A stretch of DNA of 64,000 bases. It comes from Ryuthela nishihirai (Eukaryota; Arthropoda; Arachnida; Araneae; Heptathelidae). The notes beneath the pieces were generated by a model, which was given only the letters and a program-made list of their open reading frames with translations, had not been told where the DNA came from and did no database searches. Positions 25,652 to 37,263 of this stretch are shown here, piece by piece; positions within the stretch are counted from its first letter, which is position 1; every line of letters starts with the position of its first letter. The stretch lies in NCBI GenBank assembly GCA_038380435.1, contig JAWZYU010000694.1, forward strand, positions 1 to 64,000, read 5' to 3'. The position numbers were made by a program, and so were the translations under genes.

Positions 25652-26077
25652 TGTCACGAGTTCCCGCCTCGTGACCCGGGGGAGGTAGTTTTTTGTGCTC
25701 TCCGGCACCTGTCGGGTGTTCCCGCCTCCTGCACCGGGGGAGTTTTTTTCTCCTCTGGTCTCGGGCACCTGTCACGAGTTCCCGCCTCGCGACCCGGGGG
25801 AGGTAGTTTTTTGTGCTCTCCGGCACCTGTCGGGTGTTCCCGCCTCCTGTCCCGGGGGAGTTTTTTTCTCCTCTGGTCTCGGGCACCTGTCACGAGTTCC
25901 CGCCTCGCGACCCGGGGGAGGTAGTTTTTTGTGCTCTCCGGCACCTGTCGGGTGTTCCCGCCTCCTGTCCCGGGGGAGTTTTTTTCTCCTGTGGTCTCGG
26001 GCACCTGTCACGAGTTCCCGCCTCGTGACCCGGGGGAGGTAGTTGTTTGTGCTCTCGGGCAACTGTCGGGTGTTCCC

Positions 26078-26203
26078 GCACACTCGTGGCCCTAAGAGAC
26101 ATTCTCCATAGGAGATCAGAGACGGTTGGATTTGAATTCGAATTCCTGCACACGAAACTCTCCCAGTGCAGCTTTGTGAAGCAAATCCTGAAGAATGTGT
26201 TCC
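26078..26203 (-). repeat. Composite-monomer core 18
   Basis: In the inverted island, three ordinary units from core 17, with the ACAAACAAC tail type. The neighbouring unit has CCCCGTGGGAG near 26,288. Confidence 0.93.
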
Positions 26204-26728
26204 TGTCACGAGTTCCCGCCTCGCGACCCGGGGGAGGTAGTTTTTTGTGCTCTCCGGCACCTGTCGGGTGTTCCCGCCTCCTGCCCCGTGGGAGTTTTTT
26301 TCTCCTGTGGTCTCGGGCACCTGTCACGAGTTCCCGCCTCGCGACCCGGGGGAGGTAGTTTTTTGTGCTCTCCGGCACCTGTCGGGTGTTCCCGCCTCCT
26401 GTCCCGGGGAGTTTTTTTCTCCTCTGGTCTCGGGCACCTGTCACGAGTTCCCGCCTCGCGACCCGGGGGAGGTAGTTTTTTGTGCTCTCCGGCACCTGTC
26501 GGGTGTTCCCGCCTCCTGTCCCGGGGGGAGTTTTTTTCTCCTCTGGTCTCGGGCACCTGTCACGAGTTCCCGCCTCGCGACCCGGGGGAGGTAGTTTTTT
26601 GTGCTCTCTGGCACCTGTCGGGTGTTCCCGCCTCCTGTCCCGGGGGAGTTTTTTTCTCCTCTGGTCTCGGGCACCTGTCACGAGTTCCCGCCTCGCGACC
26701 CGGGGGAGGTAGTTTTTTGTGCTCTCGG

Positions 26729-26785
26729 GCACCTGTCGGGTGTTCCCGCCGCCCGGGAAAGAAGGCGGGAACACCCGACAGGTGC
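26729..26785. other. Inversion junction, reverse to forward, with short hairpin
   Basis: A perfect 22-bp inverted repeat (arms 26,729-26,750 and 26,764-26,785) flanks a 13-base loop, 26,751-26,763, that contains CCCGGG. The reverse array lacks the TCCTGT that normally precedes this block, and the forward array starts with AAAGAAGGCGGG instead of ACAGGAGGCGGG. The switch therefore lies at the self-complementary CCCGGG, as at the palindrome axis. Confidence 0.88.
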
Positions 26786-27428
26786 CGGAGAGCACAAAAA
26801 ACTACCTCCCCCGGGTCGCGAGGCGGGAACTCGTGACAGGTGCCCGAGACCAGAGGAGAAAAAAACTCCCCCGGGACAGGAGGCGGGAACACCCGACAGG
26901 TGCCGGAGAGCACAAAAAACTACCTCCCCCGGGTCGCGAGGCGGGAACTCGTGACAGGTGCCCGAGACCAGAGGAGAAAAAAACTCCCCCGGGACAGGAG
27001 GCGGGAACACCCGACAGGTGCCGGAGAGCACAAAAATCTACCTCCCCCGGGTCGCGAGGCGGGAACTCGTGACAGGTGCCCGAGACCAGAGGAGAAAAAA
27101 ACTCCCCCGGGATAGGAGGCGGGAACACCCGACAGGTGCCGGAGAGCACAAAAAACTACCTCCCCCGGGTCGCGAGGCGGGAACTCGTGACAGGTGCCCG
27201 AGACCAGAGGAGAAAAAAACTCCCCCGGGACAGGAGGCGGGAACACCCGACAGGTGCCGGAGAGCACAAAAAACTACCTCCCCCGGGTCGCGAGGCGGGA
27301 ACTCGTGACAGGTGCCCGAGACCACAGGAGAAAAAAACTCCCCAGGGGCAGGAGGCGGGAACACCCGACAGGTGCCGGAGAGCACAAAAAACTACCTCCC
27401 CCGGGTCGCGAGGCGGGAACTCGTGACA

Positions 27429-27554
27429 GGAACACATTCTTCAGGATTTGCTTCACAAAGCTGCACTGGGAGAGTTTCGTGTGCAGGAATTCGAATTCAA
27501 ATCCAACCGTCTCTGATCTCCTATGGAGAATGTCTCTTAGGGCCACGAGTGTGC
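27429..27554 (+). repeat. Composite-monomer core 19
   Basis: First core of the proximal domain. The preceding unit reads CCCCAGGGGCAGG, a variant of the usual CCCCCGGGGCAGG flank. Confidence 0.94.
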
Positions 27555-28452
27555 GGGAACACCCGACAGTTGCCCGAGAGCACAAACAACTACCTCCCCC
27601 GGGTCGCGAGGCGGGAACTCGTGACAGGTGCCCGAGACCACAGGAGAAAAAAACTCCCCCGGGACAGGAGGCGGGAACACCCGACAGGTGCCCGAGAGCA
27701 CAAAAAACTACCTCCCCCGGGTCGCGAGGCGGGAACTCGTGACAGGTGCCCGAGACCAGAGGAGAAAAAAACTCCCCCGGGACAGGAGGCGGGAACACCC
27801 GACAGGTGCCGGAGAGCACAAAAAACTACCTCCCCCGGGTCGCGAGGCGGGAACTCGTGACAGGTGCCCGAGACCAGAGGAGAAAAAAACTCCCCCGGGA
27901 CAGGAGGCGGGAACACCCGACAGGTGCCGGAGAGCACAAAAAACTACCTCCCCCGGGTCGCGAGGCGGGAACTCGTGACAGGTACCCGAGACCAGAGGAG
28001 AAAAAAACTCCCCCGGGACAGGAGGCGGGAACACCCGACAGGTGCCGGAGAGCACAAAAAACTACCTCCCCCGGGTCGCGAGGCGGGAACTCGTGACAGG
28101 TGCCCGAGACCAGAGGAGAAAAAAACTCCCCCGGGACAGGAGGCGGGAACACCCGACAGGTGCCGGAGAGCACAAAAAACTACCTCCCCCGGGTCGCGAG
28201 GCGGGAACTCGTGACAGGTGCCCGAGACCAGAGGAGAAAAAAACTCCCCCGGGACAGGAGGCGGGAACACCCGACAGGTGCCGGAGAGCACAAAAAACTA
28301 CCTCCCCCGGGTCGCGAGGCGGGAACTCGTGACAGGTGCCCGAGACCACAGGAGAAAAAAACTCCCCCGGGGCAGGAGGCGGGAACACCCGACAGGTGCC
28401 GGAGAGCACAAAAAACTACCTCCCCCGGGTCGCGAGGCGGGAACTCGTGACA

Positions 28453-28578
28453 GGAACACATTCTTCAGGATTTGCTTCACAAAGCTGCACTGGGAGAGTT
28501 TCGTGTGCAGGAATTCGAATTCAAATCCAACCGTCTCTGATCTCCTATGGAGAATGTCTCTTAGGGCCACGAGTGTGC
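28453..28578 (+). repeat. Composite-monomer core 20
   Basis: Seven ordinary units after core 19; the tail carries TCACGA. Confidence 0.94.
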
Positions 28579-29358
28579 GGGAACACCCGACAGTTGCCCG
28601 AGAGCACAAACAACTACCTCCCCCGGGTCACGAGGCGGGAACTCGTGACAGGTGCCCGAGACCACAGGAGAAAAAAACTCCCCCGGGACAGGAGGCGGGA
28701 ACACCCGACAGGTGCCGGAGAGCACAAAAAACTACCTCCCCCAGGTCGCGAGGCGGGAACTCGTGACAGGTGCCCGAGACCAGAGGAGAAAAAAACTCCC
28801 CCGGGACAGGAGGCGGGAACACCCGACAGGTGCCCGAGAGCACAAAAAACTACCTCCCCCGGGTCGCGAGGCGGGAACTCGTGACAGGTGCCCGAGACCA
28901 GAGGAGAAAAAAACTCCCCCGGGACAGGAGGCGGGAACACCCGACAGGTGCCGGAGAGCACAAAAAACTACCTCCCCCGGGTCGCGAGGCGGGAACTCGT
29001 GACAGGTGCCCGAGACCACAGGAGAAAAAAACTCCCCCGGGACAGGAGGCGGGAACACCCGACAGGTGCCGGAGAGCACAAAAAACTACCTCCCCCGGGT
29101 CGCGAGGCGGGAACTCGTGACAGGTGCCCGAGACCAGAGGAGAAAAAAACTCCCCCGGGACAGGAGGCGGGAACACCCGACAGGTGCCGGAGAGCACAAA
29201 AAACTACCTCCCCCGGGTCGCGAGGCGGGAACTCGTGACAGGTGCCCGAGACCACAGGAGAAAAAAACTCCCCCAGGGCAGGAGGCGGGAACACCCGACA
29301 GGTGCCGGAGAGCACAAAAAACTACCTCCCCCGGGTCACGAGGCGGGAACTCGTGACA

Positions 29359-29484
29359 GGAACACATTCTTCAGGATTTGCTTCACAAAGCTGCACTGGG
29401 AGAGTTTCGTGTGCAGGAATTCGAATTCAAATCCAACCGTCTCTGATCTCCTATGGAGAATGTCTCTTAGGGCCACGAGTGTGC
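29359..29484 (+). repeat. Composite-monomer core 21
   Basis: 906-bp step (six ordinary units). The tail has ACAAACAAGTACC near 29,519, a private change. Confidence 0.94.
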
Positions 29485-30618
29485 GGGAACACCCGACAGT
29501 TGCCCGAGAGCACAAACAAGTACCTCCCCCGGGTCGCGAGGCGGGAACTCGTGACAGGTGCCCGAGACCACAGGAGAAAAAAACTCCCCCGGGACAGGAG
29601 GCGGGAACACCCGACAGGTGCCCGAGAGCACAAAAAACTACCTCCCCCGGGTCGCGAGGCGGGAACTCGTGACAGGTGCCCGAGACCAGAGGAGAAAAAA
29701 ACTCCCCCGGGACAGGAGGCGGGAACACCCGACAGGTGCCGGAGAGCACAAAAAACTACCTCCCCCGGGTCGCGAGGCGGGAACTCGTGACAGGTGCCCG
29801 AGACCAGAGGAGAAAAAAACTCCCCCGGGACAGGAGGCGGGAACACCCGACAGGTGCCGGAGAGCACAAAAAACTACCTCCCCCGGGTCGCGAGGCGGGA
29901 ACTCGTGACAGGTGCCCGAGACCAGAGGAGAAAAAAACTCCCCCGGGACAGGAGGCGGGAACACCCGACAGGTGCCGGAGAGCACAAAAAACTACCTCCC
30001 CCGGGTCGCGAGGCGGGAACACGTGACAGGTGCCCGAGACCAGAGGAGAAATAAACTCCCCCGGGACAGGAGGCGGGAACACCCGACAGGTGCCGGAGAG
30101 CACAAAAAACTACCTCCCCCGGGTCACGAGGCGGGAACTCGTGACAGGTGCCCGAGACCAGAGGAGAAAAAAACTCCCCCGGGACAGGAGGCGGGAACAC
30201 CCGACAGGTGCCGGAGAGCACAAAAAACTACCTCCCCCGGGTCGCGAGGCGGGAACTCGTGACAGGTGCCCGAGACCAGAGGAGAAAAAAACTCCCCCGG
30301 GACAGGAGGCGGGAACACCCGACAGGTGCCGGAGAGCACAAAAAACTACCTCCCCCGGGTCGCGAGGCGGGAACTCGTGACAGGTGCCCGAGACCAGAGG
30401 AGAAAAAAACTCCCCCGGGACAGGAGGCGGGAACACCCGACAGGTGCCGGAGAGCACAAAAAACTACCTCCCCCGGGTCGCGAGGCGGGAACTCGTGACA
30501 GGTGCCCGAGACCACAGGAGAAAAAAACTCCCCCGGGGCAGGAGGCGGGAACACCCGACAGGTGCCGGAGAGCACAAAAAACTACCTCCCCCGGGTCGCG
30601 AGGCGGGAACTCGTTACA

Positions 30619-30744
30619 GGAACACATTCTTCAGGATTTGCTTCACAAAGCTGCACTGGGAGAGTTTCGTGTGCAGGAATTCGAATTCAAATCCAACCGT
30701 CTCTGATCTCCTATGGAGAATGTCTCTTAGGGCCACGAGTGTGC
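30619..30744 (+). repeat. Composite-monomer core 22
   Basis: Nine ordinary units after core 21; preceded by CTCGTTACAGG (T at 30,615). Confidence 0.94.
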
Positions 30745-31997
30745 GGGAACACCCGACAGTTGCCCGAGAGCACAAACAACTACCTCCCCCGGGTCGCGAG
30801 GCGGGAACTCGTGACAGGTGCCCGAGACCACAGGAGAAAAAAACTCCCCCGGGACAGGAGGCGGGAACACCCGACAGGTGCCGGAGAGCACAAAAAACTA
30901 CCTCCCCCGGGTCGCGAGGCGGGAACTCGTGACAGGTGCCCGAGACCAGAGGAGAAAAAAACTCCCCCGGGACAGGAGGCGGGAACACCCGACAGGTGCC
31001 CGAGAGCACAAAAAACTACCTCCCCCGGGTCGCGAGGCGGGAACTCGTGACAGGTGCCCGAGACCAGAGGAGAAAAAAACTCCCCCGGGACAGGAGGCGG
31101 GAACACCCGACAGGTGCCGGAGAGCACAAAAAACTACCTCCCCCGGGTCGCGAGGCGGGAACTCGTGACAGGTGCCCGAGACCAGAGGAGAAAAAAACTC
31201 CCCCCGGGACAGGAGGCGGGAACACCCGACAGGTGCCGGAGAGCACAAAAAACTACCTCCCCCGGGTCGCGAGGCGGGAACTCGTGACAGGTGCCCGAGA
31301 CCAGAGGAGAAAAAAACTCCCCCGGGACAGGAGGCGGGAACACCCGACAGGTGCCGGAGAGCACAAAAAACTACCTCCCCCGGGTCGCGAGGCGGGAACT
31401 CGTGACAGGTGCCCGAGACCAGAGGAGAAAAAAACTCCCCCGGGACAGGAGGCGGGAACACCCGACAGGTGCCGGAGAGCACAAAAAACTACCTCCCCCG
31501 GGTCGCGAGGCGGGAACTCGTGACAGGTGCCCGAGACCAGAGGAGAAAAAAACTCCCCCGGGACAGGAGGCGGGAACACCCGACAGGTGCCGGAGAGCAC
31601 AAAAAACTACCTCCCCCGGGTCGCGAGGCGGGAACTCGTGACAGGTGCCCGAGACCAGAGGAGAAAAAAACTCCCCCGGGACAGGAGGCGGGAACACCCG
31701 ACAGGTGCCGGAGAGCACAAAAAACTACCTCCCCCGGGTCGCGAGGCGGGAACTCGTGACAGGTGCCCGAGACCAGAGGAGAAAAAAACTCCCCCGGGAC
31801 AGGAGGCGGGAACACCCGACAGGTGCCGGAGTGCACAAAAAACTACCTCCCCCGCGTCGCGAGGCGGGAACTCGTGACAGGTGCCCGAGACCACAGGAGA
31901 AAAAAACTCCCCCGGGGCAGGAGGCGGGAACACCCGACAGGTGCCGGAGAGCACAAAAAACTACCTCCCCCGGGTCGCGAGGCGGGAACTCGTGACA

Positions 31998-32123
31998 GGA
32001 ACACATTCTTCAGGATTTGCTTCACAAAGCTGCACTGGGAGAGTTTCGTGTGCAGGAATTCGAATTCAAATCCAACCGTCTCTGATCTCCTATGGAGAAT
32101 GTCTCTTAGGGCCACGAGTGTGC
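31998..32123 (+). repeat. Composite-monomer core 23
   Basis: Ten ordinary units after core 22. The tail reads GGGAACACGTGACAGG near 32,184, creating an E-box-like CACGTG. Confidence 0.94.
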
Positions 32124-32903
32124 GGGAACACCCGACAGTTGCCCGAGAGCACAAACAACTACCTCCCCCGGGTCGCGAGGCGGGAACACGTGACAGGTGC
32201 CCGAGACCACAGGAGAAAAAAACTCCCCCGGGACAGGAGGCGGGAACACCCGACAGGTGCCGGAGAGCACAAAAAACTACCTCCCCCGGGTCGCGAGGCG
32301 GGAACTCGTGACAGGTGCCCGAGACCAGAGGAGAAAAAAACTCCCCCGGGACAGGAGGCGGGAACACCCGACAGGTGCCGGAGAGCACAAAAAACTACCT
32401 CCCCCGGGTCGCGAGGCGGGAACTCGTGACAGGTGCCCGAGACCAGAGGAGAAAAAAACTCCCCCGGGACAGGAGGCGGGAACACCCGACAGGTGCCGGA
32501 GAGCACAAAAAACTACCTCCCCCGGGTCGCGAGGCGGGAACTCGTGACAGGTGCCCGAGACCACAGGAGAAAAAAACTCCCCCGGGACAGGAGGCGGGAA
32601 CACCCGACAGGTGCCGGAGAGCACAAAAAACTACCTCCCCCGGGTCGCGAGGCGGGAACTCGTGACAGGTGCCCGAGACCAGAGGAGAAAAAAACTCCCC
32701 CGGGACAGGAGGCGGGAACACCCGACAGGTGCCGGAGAGCACAAAAAACTACCTCCCCTGGGTCGCGAGGCGGGAACTCGTGACAGGTGCCCGAGACCAC
32801 AGGAGAAAAAAACTCCCCCGGGGCAGGAGGCGGGAACACCCGACAGGTGCCGGAGAGCACAAAAAACTACCTCCCCCGGGTCGCGAGGCGGGAACTCGTG
32901 ACA

Positions 32904-33029
32904 GGAACACATTCTTCAGGATTTGCTTCACAAAGCTGCACTGGGAGAGTTTCGTGTGCAGGAATTCGAATTCAAATCCAACCGTCTCTGATCTCCTATG
33001 GAGAATGTCTCTTAGGGCCACGAGTGTGC
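32904..33029 (+). repeat. Composite-monomer core 24
   Basis: 906-bp step from core 23; standard core. Confidence 0.94.
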
Positions 33030-34399
33030 GGGAACACCCGACAGTTGCCCGAGAGCACAAACAACTACCTCCCCCGGGTCGCGAGGCGGGAACTCGTGAC
33101 AGGTGCCCGAGACCACAGGAGAAAAAAACTCCCCCGGGACAGGAGGCGGGAACACCCGACAGGTGCCGGAGAGCACAAAAAACTACCTCCCCCGGGTCGC
33201 GAGGCGGGAACTCGTGACAGGTGCCCGAGACCAGAGGAGAAAAAAACTCCCCCGGGACAGGAGGCGGGAACACCCGACAGGTGCCGGAGAGCACAAAAAA
33301 CTACCTCCCCCGGGTCGCGAGGCGGGAACTCGTGACAGGTGCCCGAGACCAGAGGAGAAAAAAACTCCCCCGGGACAGGAGGCGGGAACACCCGACAGGT
33401 GCCGGAGAGCACAAAAAACTACCTCCCCGGGGTCGCGAGGCGGGAACTCGTGACAGGTGCCCGAGACCAGAGGAGAAAAAAACTCCCCCGGGACAGGAGG
33501 CGGGAACACCCGACAGGTGCCGGAGAGCACAAAAAACTACCTCCCCCGGGTCGCGAGGCGGGAACTCGTGACAGGTGCCCGAGACCAGAGGAGAAAAAAA
33601 CTCCCCCGGGACAGGAGGCGGGAACACCCGACAGGTGCCGGAGAGCACAAAAAACTACCTCCCCCGGGTCGCGAGGCGGGAACTCGTGACAGGTGCCCGA
33701 GACCAGAGGAGAAAAAAACTCCCCCGGGACAGGAGGCGGGAACACCCGACAGGTGCCGGAGAGCACAAAAAACTACCTCCCCCGGGTCGCGAGGCGGGAA
33801 CTCGTGACAGGTGCCTGAGACCAGAGGAGAAAAAAACTCCCCCGGGACAGGAGGCGGGAACACCCGACAGGTGCCGGAGAGCACAAAAAACTACCTCCCC
33901 CGGGTCGCGAGGCGGGAACTCGTGACAGGTGCCCGAGACCAGAGGAGAAAAAAACTCCCCCGGGACAGGAGGCGGGAACACCCGACAGGTGCCGGAGAGC
34001 ACAAAAAACTACCTCCCCCGGGTCGCGAGGCGGGAACTCGTGACAGGTGCCCGAGACCAGAGGAGAAAAAAACTCCCCCGGGACAGGAGGCGGGAACACC
34101 CGACAGGTGCCCGAGAGCACAAAAAACTACCTCTCCCGGGTCACGAGGCGGGAACTCGTGACAGGTGCCCGAGACCAGAGGAGAAAAAAACTCCCCCGGG
34201 ACAGGAGGCGGGAACACCCGACAGGTGCCGGAGAGCACAAAAAACTACCTCCCCCGGGTCGCGAGGCGGGAACTCGTGACAGGTGCCCGAGACCACAGGA
34301 GAAAAAAACTCCCCCGGGGCAGGAGGCGGGAACACCCGACAGGTGCCGGAGATCACAAAAAACTACCTCCCCCGGGTCGCGAGGCGGGAACTCGTGACA

Positions 34400-34525
34400 G
34401 GAACACATTCTTCAGGATTTGCTTCACAAAGCTGCACTGGGAGAGTTTCGTGTGCAGGAATTCGAATTCAAATCCAACCGTCTCTGATCTCCTATGGAGA
34501 ATGTCTCTTAGGGCCACGAGTGTGC
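34400..34525 (+). repeat. Composite-monomer core 25
   Basis: Eleven ordinary units after core 24. The preceding unit has GGAGATCAC for GGAGAGCAC near 34,352. Confidence 0.94.
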
Positions 34526-35304
34526 GGGAACACCCGACAGTTGCCCGAGAGCACAAACAACTACCTCCCCCGGGTCACGAGGCGGGAACTCGTGACAGGT
34601 GCCCGAGACCACAGGAGAAAAAAACTCCCCCGGGACAGGAGGCGGGAACACCCGACAGGTGCCGGAGAGCACAAAAAACTACCTCCCCCGGGTCGCGAGG
34701 CGGGAACTCGTGGCAGGTGCCCGAGACCAGAGGAGAAAAAAACTCCCCCGGGACAGGAGGCGGGAACACCCGACAGGTGCCCGAGAGCACAAAAAACTAC
34801 CTCCCCCGGGTCGCGAGGCGGGAACTCGTGACAGGTGCCCGAGACCAGAGGAGAAAAAAACTCCCCCGGGACAGGAGGCGGGAACACCCGACAGGTGCCG
34901 GAGAGCACAAAAAACTACCTCCCCCGGGTCGCGAGGCGGGAACTCGTGACAGGTGCCCGAGACCACAGGAGAAAAAACTCCCCCGGGACAGGAGGCGGGA
35001 ACACCCGACAGGTGCCGGAGAGCACAAAAAACTACCTCCCCCGGGTCACGAGGCGGGAACTCGTGACAGGTGCCCGAGACCAGAGGAGAAAAAAACTCCC
35101 CCGGGACAGGAGGCGGGAACACCCGACAGGTGCTGGAGAGCACAAAAAACTACCTCCCCCGGGTCGCGAGGCGGGAACTCGTGACAGGTGCCCGAGACCA
35201 CAGGAGAAAAAAACTCCCCCGGGGCAGGAGGCGGGAACACCCGACAGGTGCCGGAGAGCACAAAAAACTACCTCCCCCGGGTCACGAGGCGGGAACTCGT
35301 GACA

Positions 35305-35430
35305 GGAACACATTCTTCAGGATTTGCTTCACAAAGCTGCACTGGGAGAGTTTCGTGTGCAGGAATTCGAATTCAAATCCAACCGTCTCTGATCTCCTAT
35401 GGAGAATGTCTCTTAGGGCCACGAGTGTGC
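35305..35430 (+). repeat. Composite-monomer core 26
   Basis: 905-bp step: six ordinary units, one of them one base short near 34,975. Confidence 0.94.
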
Positions 35431-36210
35431 GGGAACACCCGACAGTTGCCCGAGAGCACAAACAACTACCTCCCCCGGGTCGCGAGGCGGGAACTCGTGA
35501 CAGGTGCCCGAGACCACAGGAGAAAAAAACTCCCCCGGGACAGGAGGCGGGAACACCCGACAGGTGCCGGAGAGCACAAAAAACTACCTCCCCCGGGTCG
35601 CGAGGCGGGAACTCGTGACAGGTGCCCGAGACCAGAGGAGAAAAAAACTCCCCCGGGACAGGAGGCAGGAACACCCGACAGGTGCCGGAGAGCACAAAAA
35701 ACTACCTCCCCCGGGTCGCGAGGCGGGAACTCGTGACAGGTGCCCGAGACCAGAGGAGAAAAAAACTCCCCCGGGACAGGAGGCGGGAACACCCGACAGG
35801 TGCCGGAGAGCACAAAAAACTACCTCCCCCGGGTCGCGAGGCGGGAACTCGTGACAGGTGCCCGAGACCAGAGGAGAAAAAAACTCCCCCGGGACAGGAG
35901 GCGGGAACACCCGACAGGTGCCGGAGAGCACAAAAAACTACCTCCCCCGGGTCGCGAGGCGGGAACTCGTGACAGGTGCCCGAGACCAGAGGAGAAAAAA
36001 ACTCCCCCGGGACAGGAGGCGGGAACACCCGACAGGTGCCGGAGAGCACAAAAAACTACCTCCCCCGGGTCGCGAGGCGGGAACTCGTGACAGGTGCCCG
36101 AGACCACAGGAGAAAAAAACTCCCCCGGGGCAGGAGGCGGGAACACCCGACAGGTGCCGGAGAGCACAAAAAACTACCTCCCCCGGGTCACGAGGCGGGA
36201 ACTCGTGACA

Positions 36211-36336
36211 GGAACACATTCTTCAGGATTTGCTTCACAAAGCTGCACTGGGAGAGTTTCGTGTGCAGGAATTCGAATTCAAATCCAACCGTCTCTGATC
36301 TCCTATGGAGAATGTCTCTTAGGGCCACGAGTGTGC
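36211..36336 (+). repeat. Composite-monomer core 27
   Basis: 906-bp step; first core of higher-order segment 36,211-37,120. Confidence 0.94.
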
Positions 36337-36762
36337 GGGAACACCCGACAGTTGCCCGAGAGCACAAACAACTACCTCCCCCGGGTCACGAGGCGGGAAC
36401 TCGTGACAGGTGCCCGAGACCACAGGAGAAAAAAACTCCCCCGGGACAGGAGGCGGGAACACCCGACAGGTGCCGGAGAGCACAAAAAACTACCTCCCCC
36501 GGGTCGCGAGGCGGGAACTCGTGACAGGTGCCCGAGACCAGAGGAGAAAAAAACTCCCCCGGGACAGGAGGCGGGAACACCCGACAGGTGCCGGAGAGCA
36601 CAAAAAACTACCTCCCCCGGGTCGCGAGGCGGGAACTCGTGACAGGTGCCCGAGACCAGAGGAGAAAAAAACTCCCCCGGGGCAGGAGGCGGGAACACCC
36701 GACAGGTGCCGGAGAGCACAAAAAACTACCTCCCCCGGGTCACGAGGCGGGAACTCGTGACA

Positions 36763-36888
36763 GGAACACATTCTTCAGGATTTGCTTCACAAAGCTGCAC
36801 TGGGAGAGTTTCGTGTGCAGGAATTCGAATTCAAATCCAACCGTCTCTGATCTCCTATGGAGAATGTCTCTTAGGGCCACGAGTGTGC
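36763..36888 (+). repeat. Composite-monomer core 28
   Basis: Only three ordinary units after core 27. The preceding unit combines CCAGAGG with GGGGCAGG, and the tail is of the ACAAAAAAC type. Confidence 0.94.
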
Positions 36889-37263
36889 GGGAACACCCGA
36901 CAGTTGCCCGAGAGCACAAAAAACTACCTCCCCCGGGTCGCGAGGCGGGAACTCGTGACAGGTGCCCGAGACCACAGGAGAAAAAAACTCCCCCGGGACA
37001 GGAGGCGGGAACACCCGACAGGTGCTGGAGAGCACAAAAAACTACCTCCCCCGGGTCGCGAGGCGGGAACTCGTGACAGGTGCCCGAGACCAGAGGAGAA
37101 AAAAACTCCCCCGGGACAGAAGGCGGGAACACCCGACATGTGCCGGAGAGCACAAAAAACTACCTCCCCCGGGTCGCGAGGCGGGAACTCGTGACAGGTG
37201 CCCGAGACCAGAGGAGAAAAAAACTCCCCCGGGACAGGAGGCGGGAACACCCGACAGGTGCCC

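Larger units (their letters stand above)
25253..26750 (-). repeat. Inverted satellite island of 1.5 kb
   Basis: About ten ordinary monomers and two composite monomers (cores at 25,526 and 26,078) in reverse orientation between forward arrays. The two composite units are separated by only three ordinary monomers. The unit beside core 25,526 combines CCAGAGG with a GGGGC-type block rather than the usual CCACAGG. Both traits recur in forward orientation around 36,211-36,888 and 38,613-39,290, so the island looks like an inverted relative of that higher-order segment. It is not a mirror image of its immediate flanks. Confidence 0.92.
36211..37120 (+). repeat. Higher-order segment, copy A (2,402-bp offset)
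   Basis: Two composite monomers separated by three ordinary units, followed by a monomer with GGGACAGAAGG (37,113-37,123) instead of ACAGGAGG. The same order and the same rare variant recur 2,402 bp downstream. The offset equals 2 x 198 + 17 x 118 bp, so the duplication is in register. The copies differ at a few positions, for example near 37,024 and 37,139. Confidence 0.85.

Noticed and set aside
26700..26830. Second large palindrome centred on 26,757
   Set aside because: Beyond the general facing of the two arrays, rare variants are not mirrored (for example CTCTGGC near 26,608 has no partner near 26,905) and composite cores are not at equal distances. It is therefore an inversion junction with a short hairpin only.
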